Source: JAHFUA01 sp963733935 (lineage in GTDB: Bacteria > Acidobacteriota > Terriglobia > Terriglobales > Acidobacteriaceae). Taken from it: a stretch of DNA of 64,000 bases. Each line of letters begins with the position of its first letter. Within the stretch, counting starts at the first letter, position 1. Below are positions 43,592 to 50,685 of the stretch, in pieces. The notes below the pieces were generated by a model. It made no database searches, was not told the origin of the DNA, and saw only the letters and a list, made by a program, of their open reading frames with translations. Location: the NCBI GenBank assembly GCA_963733935.1, contig CAVTEQ010000017.1, positions 62,001 to 126,000 on the forward strand. Direction: 5' to 3'. The position numbers and the translations under genes are program-made.

Positions 43592-44677
43592 TTAAAGGCT
43601 TGCGCGGCGGTCGTGCGCGACGTAGAGGTACTTGCCATCTGGGCTGAACGCAACGCCCTCGGCCTTCCTGCCCGCGTTGACCGCACCTACCTTGCGTACG
43701 GTGCCGCCTGCAGTCGAGAGCACGTCGACGATGGTGTTCGGATGCGCGAACCATGCATCCTTCGACAGGGCACCACCGCTGCCGTTCAGCGCCAAAGCGA
43801 CGGCGAGGCCCCCAGTCGGATTGATCGCAAGACCCTCCGGGAAGTGGTCGATGCCCAGGTAGTCGACCACGTGTGGCGGGGTCGCCTTCAGGTCGATGAC
43901 GGTCACCGAGCCGGCGCCACCGTCGGGTACACCAGCGTTCCCCTGGTTCGCGGTGAAGCCGAAGTGGCCATCCGCGGTAATCTGCACGTTGTAGGGAAAC
44001 ACGCCTACCCCGAAATCGATCTTGCTGTAGGTCACCTTCTGCCCCTCAATGTCGAGCCAGGCGACCTTGTTGACCGCATACTTCGAGGCCAACGCATGCT
44101 TCCCGTCGGGGGTGATGGCCACGGCCGAGACGGTATCGCCCATGGGCACCGTGTCGACGAGCTTGACTTCCTTGCCGTTGATCGTGAGCACGCTGATCGA
44201 ATTGTCGGCGCGATTGGCAATCAGCACGAGATCGCCACGTCGATTGATCGCCATGCCCGAGGGTTGCTTGCCGACCTCGACGGTGGCAATCAGCTTCGGG
44301 AGCGTCGACTGCAGATCGATCACGAAGAGCTTGTTGTCGGGTACTGGCTTCCAGCCGGCCCCGGCCGGTTGATAGGTCAGCGAATTGGCGACCAGCGCCA
44401 GGCTCTCGTCTGACGTGATCGCGAGATTGGTCGGCGGGCCGATCATCGTGTTCATCAAGGGCAGCGAGGCGACGATCCTCGGCGCCTCGGGGTCCTTGAT
44501 GTCGACGATCACCACCTCGTCCTTGCCGGGTTCGGTGAAGACTATCTTGCCGGTGTCGTCCCAGTACAGCTTGTTATCGTCGCCGATGACTAGGAACTGC
44601 GCATGGGCAGCGGCGGAAAGGCCGAGCCACAGCCATACCAGCCCGGCGAACGCGAGCAACTTTGTATTCCGCTGCAT
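43592..44677 (-). CDS. Secreted YncE-like beta-propeller protein, C-terminus shortened
   Basis: A 361-aa exported protein. The signal peptide is LLAFAGLVWLWLGLSAAAHA, with cleavage after AHA. The rest is a beta-propeller of YVTN/YncE type: EPGKDEVVIVDIKDPEAPRI, PPTNLAITSDESLALVANSL, QPSGMAINRRGDLVLIANRA and ISVLTINGKEV, AVAITPDGKHALASKYAVNK, and EGVAFSPDGKYLYVAHDRRA. The last blade stops abruptly after YLYVAH, whereas relatives usually continue with a full final strand set (roughly 30-40 residues more). A nonsense or indel near the end is possible. Propellers of this family bind DNA, metals or quinoproteins; none of these can be inferred here. Confidence 0.85.
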   Translation of the reverse strand: MQRNTKLLAFAGLVWLWLGLSAAAHAQFLVIGDDNKLYWDDTGKIVFTEPGKDEVVIVDIKDPEAPRIVASLPLMNTMIGPPTNLAITSDESLALVANSLTYQPAGAGWKPVPDNKLFVIDLQSTLPKLIATVEVGKQPSGMAINRRGDLVLIANRADNSISVLTINGKEVKLVDTVPMGDTVSAVAITPDGKHALASKYAVNKVAWLDIEGQKVTYSKIDFGVGVFPYNVQITADGHFGFTANQGNAGVPDGGAGSVTVIDLKATPPHVVDYLGIDHFPEGLAINPTGGLAVALALNGSGGALSKDAWFAHPNTIVDVLSTAGGTVRKVGAVNAGRKAEGVAFSPDGKYLYVAHDRRASL

Positions 44678-44699
44678 GATTGTTTTCCTCCCCCTTCAC

Positions 44700-44905
44700 T
44701 ACTATCAGGTGAAAGGCGATATGACAGCTTAGGTGTCTCGCTCGCTTCGCCACCGGCCGCCTGCTTTGCGGCCTCTAACTTAGCCGCCCGCCTCTCTTCC
44801 ACAACCCCAAAACTTGCGTTGACGAGCATTCCCGGAGTCAGAGCTTTGATTGGACCGCCATGCTTGCCGGTGAGCTCGTGGCGTTCCGTCGCGTACCCGC
44901 CGACG
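44700..44905 (-). pseudogene. Possible phage-type gene fragment
   Basis: A minus-strand stretch reads YATERHELTGKHGGPIKALT then PGMLVNASFGVVEERRAAKL. HELTGKxGGPI is a recurrent ending of phage terminase small-subunit and DUF5681-type proteins. No start or complete domain is present. It lies between the selenoprotein gene and the propeller gene and probably represents mobile-element debris. Confidence 0.3.
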
Positions 44906-45035
44906 GTTTTTATGGACTCCCGAGCGGTCGGGATTGTACACCCAGTTGCCTCGTTTCAGGTCAATCTGACGCGGTCTCCCACTCCGTGACGTCGCCAATG
45001 GTCCCCGCAAGGCCGCACTGCCCTCACCCCGAGAC

Positions 45036-45596
45036 TCAACCCCAGAGTCGCCTTTGCTGAACTGGTGCGGACGACGATTGGGTGAGCCGAGCGACAATCT
45101 CTAGGAGAGCTGCGTCCGCGCGTGCCTCGATCTCTGGCCTGGTTTGGTCCTGTATGGGATGTGGCACGTATACGGCGTCGAAATCTGGACGGTTCAGTGC
45201 CGCTGCCTGGGCTCGCGCCGCCGTCCGAAACTCGTCGGTAGCCACAGGTACAGCGGGAATTCCCAGGTTTTCCAAGCGTATTGTGTCGTGCAAACTGCAC
45301 GTTGTGCACGACCCTCAATCGGCCAGTGCCTCGATAACAGCATCAACAGCTTGAAGCTGCTGAATAATATTGTGGGGGGCGGGCTTTGCGAATGTCGGTT
45401 TCGAGACGCGCACAACATTCCCTACTTGAACCTGTTCCCTGAGCAGGTGCTCCAATCGATCCAGGAAGAAGCTGCCACCCGCCTTGCTGATATCCATCAG
45501 ACCAACGGTCCTGCCCTTCAAGCCCTGCAAGCGCGCTGGGATCATTGAGACACGAGACGGGGTTTCGTTCATCGGATTCACCAATTTGGTCGGCAT
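45036..45596 (-). CDS. UGSC-family selenoprotein (in-frame TGA as selenocysteine)
   Basis: A 186-aa protein if the TGA at 45317-45315 is read as selenocysteine. The part before it reads LQGLKGRTVGLMDISKAGGS, FFLDRLEHLLREQVQVGNVV, VSKPTFAKPAP and AVDAVIEALAD. Then come Sec-Gly-Ser-Cys and TTCSLHDTIRLENLGIPAVP, VATDEFRTAARAQAAALNRP and VYVPHPIQDQTRPEIEARAD. This is the known UGSC/CGSC family, whose motif gave it its name. Both sides are in the same frame, and the C-terminal part is fully conserved. A hairpin begins two bases after the TGA. The ATG at 45596 has AAGGAGG just upstream. It follows the thioredoxin-fusion gene by 79 bases on the same strand. The biochemical role is unknown; Sec-x2-Cys is a redox-type motif. 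Confidence 0.88.
45285..45317 (-). promoter_or_regulatory. Candidate bacterial SECIS element after the UGA
   Basis: On the minus strand the TGA is followed by GG, then a perfect 8-bp stem GTCGTGCA/TGCACGAC (45312-45305 and 45292-45285). It encloses CAACGTGCAGTT, in which AAC and GTT can pair, leaving a bulged C and a five-base apical loop GTGCA. A short stem with a bulge and a G-U-starting apical loop about 14 bases after the UGA is what SelB recognises in bacterial selenoprotein mRNAs. Confidence 0.8.
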
Positions 45597-45675
45597 TTGC
45601 CCTCCTTGCGTTTGCTATCTAACGGCGGCTGAACTTAACATTCTCCCCACTACAGATTGTGTCTGGTGCAGGGTC

Positions 45676-47214
45676 TCAAATCGGATATGTAACCATTTCG
45701 CTGCCCCGTGGGCCCGCGGCCCAGCTCCCAAGCACAGCTGAGAACTTCCCTGCAGTCCCGCCCGCCACAACCAGACGAATCGACGCCGGTGATTGGAACT
45801 TCCGGTAACAACGCTCCCCGTCGATCAGGATCCCCTGATAGGTCGAAACGCGCTGACTACCTTCGGCATCAGCCGCATCCTCATAGGCACGAACCGGCAC
45901 TCCCGTATTCTCGAACAGGAACTCCAGGACGTCCTGCTTGGTCCATCCAGCTCGATGAATGGTACGCGCGTGCTCCGGGCAAAGAACAACAATCGCCTCC
46001 GAACTGAGGCAAGTCCGATAGGTCCAAACGTTCGCCAGTGCATAGCAAATAGACTTCAGCACTTGCTCCGGCCTGCGGGCAGTGTGCTCACTAACGCCGT
46101 GCGGCGCTTCGGCCGCAAAAAGCGTTAATGCGCTCTGTTGAGGCTCAAATCCGCGCTCGACGTGCAGCGGTTCCCATGGGTTCGCCTCCTCGTGCTCGGC
46201 GATGCAGTAACTAAATTTGCCGGGATTCCCGAGCGTTGACATGTCGATTGCTTCTGGACGAGCGCCACCCAGGTTCAGCAGTATCAACTGCAGTGCTCGC
46301 CCCAGCGTGCTGTTGGCCCGAGCCACGTTACTGAACACATTTTGGCGGTAAGCAAACCCGAGCTCATTGCGGACTGGTCCGTTGATAATGACGAGGGGCG
46401 CAGCGAAGTGCGTGGTCGCCTGGACTCCGTGTACGTTGAAGCGTTCGTCGCAAACCGCCCGTACCAGCGGCACCAAGACTCGCATCATATCCGGAACGCA
46501 ACCTGCCATCACCGCGTTCGCAGCGATCTTCTCTACCGTGGCTTCCCCATAGCAGGGCGGCACGCGGGCGATGACTTCGGTCCGGTCCACCGCCGTACTC
46601 CTGACCATCCTCTCGACGCGTTCTGGAGTAGGAGGAATCACCGGCAGCGCGTCGCCGAAAGTTCGAAAGCAATACTCGAACGCGTCGTCAGAGTCAGGGA
46701 TCTCGATGATGGAGGCCGGAGTACCGCGCACAGAACCCATGCCTGAAATCGGCACAGAGACCCCATCGGTTGTCGGCTCAAGATGCCGCGACATGCAACC
46801 CGGCTTGCTATGAGCCAGGCCGTCAAACTCATCTGCAACCGGCCCACATCCCATCTGGGCAGCAACCTCGTTCAGCGCAGACTTATCAAATCCGAAATGC
46901 GACTGCAGAACGCGACCCTCGCGATCGATCAGGAACAGTGTGGGTACGAAGGTCAGATCGAAGCTACGCGAAAGCGCAAAGCCGGGATCCAGTTGAACAG
47001 GGAATGTAAGTGCAAACTGTTCTTTGAACTGGTTCGTGGCGACATCATTATCTTGCGAGATGCCAATGACTGGCGCCGAACGCGCCAGTTTGTTCAGGTA
47101 GGGAACAGTCATCTGGCAGGTGGGGCAATCGGTCTCAAAAAACATCACCAGCATAGGACCATTCCCCGGATCGACCCCGGGGATTGCCGGCGCGGTATGG
47201 GTGGCACTGAGCAT
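45676..47214 (-). CDS. Thioredoxin-fold/UGSC-partner fusion protein
   Basis: A 512-aa cytoplasmic protein in two parts. Residues about 15-135 are a thioredoxin/TlpA-like domain: GPMLVMFFETDCPTCQMTVP with a CPTC active site, PVIGISQDNDVATNQFKEQF, and the cis-Pro in FDLTFVPTLFLIDREGRVLQ. Residues about 165-512 form a conserved domain I cannot name (VIPPTPERVERMV, VIARVPPCYGEATVEKIAAN, AVMAGCVPDMMRVLVPLVRA, PLVIINGPVRNELGFAYRQN, VFSNVARANSTLGRALQLIL) ending in LVVAGGTAGKFSAVLGSWAA. It contains several Cys, including PPC and AGC. It lies directly upstream of the UGSC selenoprotein in the same direction, and such pairing suggests that the CPTC domain reduces or oxidises the Sec-Cys site. The reaction is unknown. 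Confidence 0.7.
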   Translation of the reverse strand: MLSATHTAPAIPGVDPGNGPMLVMFFETDCPTCQMTVPYLNKLARSAPVIGISQDNDVATNQFKEQFALTFPVQLDPGFALSRSFDLTFVPTLFLIDREGRVLQSHFGFDKSALNEVAAQMGCGPVADEFDGLAHSKPGCMSRHLEPTTDGVSVPISGMGSVRGTPASIIEIPDSDDAFEYCFRTFGDALPVIPPTPERVERMVRSTAVDRTEVIARVPPCYGEATVEKIAANAVMAGCVPDMMRVLVPLVRAVCDERFNVHGVQATTHFAAPLVIINGPVRNELGFAYRQNVFSNVARANSTLGRALQLILLNLGGARPEAIDMSTLGNPGKFSYCIAEHEEANPWEPLHVERGFEPQQSALTLFAAEAPHGVSEHTARRPEQVLKSICYALANVWTYRTCLSSEAIVVLCPEHARTIHRAGWTKQDVLEFLFENTGVPVRAYEDAADAEGSQRVSTYQGILIDGERCYRKFQSPASIRLVVAGGTAGKFSAVLGSWAAGPRGSEMVTYPI

Positions 47215-47360
47215 GGCGTTATGTTACCGCATCTCCGGGCTGATGATTGCCGGCGCCTTCTAAGCGCCCGCGTACTTCTATTCTCAGCGTTTATCCCGAG
47301 GTGCTGTTATCCTGGAACCAATAAACTGCCCTCGCACGTGTAAGGCATTAGCCGATTTGC

Positions 47361-47573
47361 TTACGCCATCTTCCTCGATCCTTGCTGTTGAGCTCTAACT
47401 CTTGCCCACCTGGCTCGCTGCGCCGCTGCGATCCTCTTCCGTGCGGCACGGCTCACCCTGCGGACCGGCTTCGACACTTTGGATGGCTTCATCTTTCCCT
47501 GCGCCCAGCGCTGCTTCATCAGCAGAGACATCTTCCTCCGGGCAGCGGCACTCATGCGACCACGCCTGCTCAC
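47361..47573 (-). CDS. RARWAK-motif basic protein, short form
   Basis: A 70-aa protein from the GTG at 47573: SRRGRMSAAARRKMSLLMKQ then RWAQGKMKPSKVSKPVRRVS, RAARKRIAAAQRARWARVRA. It contains two MSAAARRK/SRAARKRI-type motifs, the second ending in AAQRARWARV, as in the proteins at 30542 and 39531. The N-terminal helix of those proteins is absent, so this is a shorter member, or one whose start has been lost to an indel. It is very basic, with only one acidic-free stretch throughout. Binding to nucleic acid is the likeliest property. It lies between the selenoprotein operon and a secreted Ig-repeat gene, coupled to neither. Confidence 0.6.
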   Translation of the reverse strand: MSRRGRMSAAARRKMSLLMKQRWAQGKMKPSKVSKPVRRVSRAARKRIAAAQRARWARVRAQQQGSRKMA

Positions 47574-47640
47574 CTTCCGTACTAACAGCCCCGATTGTCA
47601 CACCTTGCTGCGCGAGTCGAGTCGTCGAATTGCGCGTCAC

Positions 47641-49215
47641 TCACCAAATGGTTAGCTTGACCTTATCGATCCACTGATGAAAGCTGGTTCCGCTGGGACC
47701 GATGTCCTGCTGATATTGCACTCCCAGGACCTGATTCCAATCGGTGGCCTGGGACGGTTCCAGCATGTTTACGTCGTAAGTCACACCGTCTACGGTTAGG
47801 TTCACGTACTGTAGCTGGTCCACGGTGGTTCCTACCCGCTTGAGGTACCAGAGCACGTGATGCCAGCTGTTAGGGCTGAACTTGGGGCAGTAAATATCGG
47901 TTGGGACCCAGCTGCCACCCCCCGATGTGTTCTCTGTCCAGCCATCCCAAACCGCAGCCGCGTAATTGCACTGAGAGCCGAACATGAACTTGCGCTTCAC
48001 GCCTCCGATGGGCACAACCGTGAAGGCGTCGAATTCAATGGCTTGTGCGGTGAGGGATGCGTCGTCGAGATACGTCCAAAAATCCCACAAGTAATTTGTT
48101 GCCCGATTCTGGACCGGGAGCTTATACCAGTGCAGTGCGTCAGCATAAGGCGGCCCGCTAATGACGAATTCAGCGCTGGCGCCATCCAGCGAGGGTGTGG
48201 TCTGGTCTTGGTACATAGGCCAAGACGAGGCGTCGGATGCCCCGCCGGCGCAGCACCTGTCGCCGCAGGAGCCCCACCCACTGTTCGAAGCTGCTATGTC
48301 CTGATATACGAGGGCAGCAAGGGGCGGGATGGGCGCCGTATTTGGGCTCACGGTCAGCCAGAAGGGAAGGGATGTTCCGTAGGCGCCGGTCGAGTCCCAT
48401 GCCCGAATGTACATGTTATAGGTACCCACACCGAGAGCCACATTGGCATTCAGGCTGGAGTTGTTCGCTTTGTATACATTCTGGTCGTTGGCGTACACGA
48501 CAAAGCCGGTGATTGGGTGGGCACTGGTGGCCGTGGCCGTAAATCGCAAAGGCGACACTAGAGTGGTACCGGAAATCGGAGACTGCACCGTCACTTGGAC
48601 TCCGCTGGGACTTGTCCCCACGGTAATCAAGAAAGGAGGCGATGTTCCATAGGCGCCAGTAGAGTCCCACGCCCGGATGTAAATATTATAGGTGCCGGCA
48701 CTGAGGGCGACACTGGCATTCAAACTGGAGCTGTTCGTCAAGTACACATTCTGGTCGTTGGCGTAGACGACGAAGCCCGTCATCGGATGGGCGCTGGTGG
48801 CCGTGGCCGTGAATTGCACGGGCGAGCCCCGGCTAACGCCCACAGTCGGGGACTGCACGGACACCCGCACGGCCGTGCTCCCGGCCGCGCTGACGGTTAT
48901 CGAAAAGGTAGAAGACGTTCCGTAAGCGCCGGTAGAATCCCATGCCCGAATGTAGACGCTATAGGTACCTGCAGGGAGGGCTACAGCGGCATCCAGGCTG
49001 GAATTGTTGGTCAGGTAGACGTTCTGGTCATTGACGTAAACCACGAAGCCGGTGATCGGGTGATCGCTGGTGGCTGTAGCCGTGAACCGCACGGGCGAGT
49101 TTAAGACGCCACAGGTATTGGCACTCGGGGAGTGCACGGTGACCTGCACGCCACTGGCGGATGCAGATACGGTAACGACGAAGGCGAATAGCAGGGAGAC
49201 GAGTGGCGACTTCAT
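47641..49215 (-). CDS. Secreted protein with three Ig-like repeats and a C-terminal carbohydrate-binding-like domain
   Basis: A 524-aa exported protein. The signal peptide is MKSPLVSLLFAFVVTVSASA. Three very similar repeats of about 90 aa follow, each with PVRFTATATSDHPITGFVVY-type strands, NDQNVYLTNNSSL, GTYxxYIRAWDSTGAYGTS and an ITV end, all features of bacterial Ig/Big-like folds. From about residue 295 a single domain of 230 aa reads LVYQDIAASNSGWGSCGDRC, SWPMYQDQTTPSLDGASAEF, YLWDFWTYLDDASLTAQAIE and FDAFTVVPIGGVKRKFMFGS. Trp- and Tyr-rich strands of that kind suggest a jelly-roll or laminin-G-like, sugar-binding module. There is no catalytic motif. It is expected at the cell surface or outside the cell. 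Confidence 0.75.
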   Translation of the reverse strand: MKSPLVSLLFAFVVTVSASASGVQVTVHSPSANTCGVLNSPVRFTATATSDHPITGFVVYVNDQNVYLTNNSSLDAAVALPAGTYSVYIRAWDSTGAYGTSSTFSITVSAAGSTAVRVSVQSPTVGVSRGSPVQFTATATSAHPMTGFVVYANDQNVYLTNSSSLNASVALSAGTYNIYIRAWDSTGAYGTSPPFLITVGTSPSGVQVTVQSPISGTTLVSPLRFTATATSAHPITGFVVYANDQNVYKANNSSLNANVALGVGTYNMYIRAWDSTGAYGTSLPFWLTVSPNTAPIPPLAALVYQDIAASNSGWGSCGDRCCAGGASDASSWPMYQDQTTPSLDGASAEFVISGPPYADALHWYKLPVQNRATNYLWDFWTYLDDASLTAQAIEFDAFTVVPIGGVKRKFMFGSQCNYAAAVWDGWTENTSGGGSWVPTDIYCPKFSPNSWHHVLWYLKRVGTTVDQLQYVNLTVDGVTYDVNMLEPSQATDWNQVLGVQYQQDIGPSGTSFHQWIDKVKLTIW

Positions 49216-49419
49216 AATTTAGACACTCCCGTAATACACAATCATCCGTGCGGGTAAGTTATTCTCTTGGGTTCGCTCGGCCACCGCTCACACCACTCCC
49301 CAGTTCCGGCACCTCGCAGGGCAGGAAATCTGTGGAGCGGACCTTCTTTCTTGGGAGACGGCGTTGGAGTGTGCTCGGGTTCAGGAGAGTTGTCAAGCAC
49401 GGAAAACGACCGCCGCGCG

Positions 49420-49792
49420 GGGGCCTGTGGCGTGCCGTGGCTCTGATTGCTCACATCACCGCCACCCAGCGGCTGTGGCTCGAACGCGCGCTCTCGGTGC
49501 CGCAGTCGGTGGCGGTGTGGCCGCAGTGGTCGCTGCCGGAAACCGCGAAGGAATCGCCCGCTGTGCTCGGCGAGTGGACACGCCTGGTCGCAACCGGCGA
49601 CCTGTCGCGAGAGTCTACTTAGCCAACACGCAGGGACAGCAGTTTCGGAATAAGCTGAGCGACGTGGCGTTGCACGTCGCTTTTCACGGAGTCTACCACC
49701 GCGGACAAAACGCCGCGCTCGTGCGGCAGCACGGCGGCGAGCCCGCCTATACCGACTTCATCCAGGCCGTGAGGATGGGAGCAGTTAAGTAG
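49420..49792 (+). pseudogene. DinB-family protein fragment
   Basis: Reads LWRAVALIAHITATQRLWLE, RALSVPQSVAVWPQWSLPET, then after a frame slip near 49615 LANTQGQQFRNKLSDVALHV and AFHGVYHRGQNAALVRQHGG, ending AVRMGAVK. The HI-x3-Q-x-xWL and HV-x-FHG-x-YHRGQ segments are the paired metal-binding His motifs of the DinB four-helix fold (bacillithiol-type or damage-inducible proteins). The first helix, with its own His, is missing, and the slip interrupts the rest. Probably a dead gene. Confidence 0.6.
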
Positions 49793-49810
49793 ATTTGAGG
49801 AAAGGTGCCT

Positions 49811-49984
49811 TTACCCTGGAAGCAACAAACTGCCCCCGCGCACGGAAGGCGCCAAGGTGAGCTTTGCCCAGATCCCTGGGACATGGAGCAGGGTGCGCTG
49901 GAGAAAGTCATCTCTTGTGGATAGCAAGGTCACTTCTGTTCCGTTTCGCAAAGCCGCAATCTCAGTCCACCTCGGAAGGGGCAT
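49811..49984 (-). CDS. Small hypothetical protein
   Basis: A 57-aa frame from the ATG at 49984: PLPRWTEIAALRNGTEVTLL then STRDDFLQRTLLHVPGIWAK LTLAP. The composition is coding-like, with one amphipathic helix. Not recognised. It lies between the DinB fragment and the GlsB-like gene, and the stop coincides with a short imperfect repeat also found near 47301, so it may be a truncated remnant. Confidence 0.3.
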   Translation of the reverse strand: MPLPRWTEIAALRNGTEVTLLSTRDDFLQRTLLHVPGIWAKLTLAPSVRGGSLLLPG

Positions 49985-50003
49985 CGATTGTGCGGCATGG
50001 CCC

Positions 50004-50248
50004 TTACTTCTTCTCGATGACCCGGATGAGCCACAGGAGCACAACGGCGCCAACCACGGCGACGACGAGTCTCCCCAGCAGAGTATAGGCACCTAGGCCG
50101 AGCAGCCCGAATATCAGACTGCCGAGGAGCGACCCGACCACCCCCACCACCAAGTCTCCCAATAGTCCGAAGCCGCTTCCTTGGTGATCTTGCCCGCGAT
50201 CCAACCGGCCAGGATTCCGATCAGTACAACCCAAACTAGGTAGATCAT
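50004..50248 (-). CDS. GlsB/YeaQ/YmgE-family membrane protein, one-base frameshift
   Basis: The ATG at 50248 follows AAGGAG and reads IYLVWVVLIGILAGWIAGKI TK. One missing G in the AAGGAAGC run (near 50178) breaks the frame. With it restored the protein continues GSGFGLLGDLVVGVVGSLLG then SLIFGLLGLGAYTLLGRLVV and ends VIEKK, about 81 aa. Three Gly-rich membrane helices, with GxxxG and GWxAG patterns, define the YmgE/GlsB transglycosylase-associated family, stress-inducible inner-membrane proteins of unclear function. The restored frame is perfect across the slip, which strongly suggests a homopolymer consensus error. Confidence 0.8.
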
Positions 50249-50350
50249 GCGCGGGGCTCCTTCCGGTTCACTCCTCCCCCTTCAACAACCATCCCAGGCT
50301 CTTCCCCCACTTTGCCGAAATGAACTAGCCCAAGGTCTTGTGCACGTCGC

Positions 50351-50640
50351 CTATGGCGGGTAGTCGGGACGGCGTCCAGCTGCGGCGCTCTGCCGGATCT
50401 GTTCCACAATCCCCTTGTGGTTCCACTTGGGAGTAACGGCATACGCGCCGCGAGCGCATAGGAACTGCGCCTCAAAGGGGTGACGAGCAGCCGACTGCAT
50501 CACAATGCAGGGGATTCGTCTGTGCTCGACCTGGAGCTGCTTCAAAAGCTCTCCAGTTTTCACTTCCGGAGGATGTTCCCCCACCAGCACCGCGTCAAAA
50601 CGTGTGGACCCGAGCAGGGCAGTCGCCTCCCACGCGCCGG
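50351..50640 (-). pseudogene. Receiver-like domain fragment, copy 2
   Basis: The core AWEATALLGSTRFDAVLVGE, LLKQLQVEHRRIPCIVMQSA and YAVTPKWNHKGIVEQIRQS is nearly identical to copy 1 at 40324-40729. The first helix is missing: DNA before about 50630 is unrelated. The end (SLRHSDG and following) is replaced from about 50395. So an internal block was copied or left behind. Confidence 0.7.
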
Positions 50641-50685
50641 CGGGCACAGCGATAGGAATCTTCCTGACCGCGGGCAAAGAAAGGG

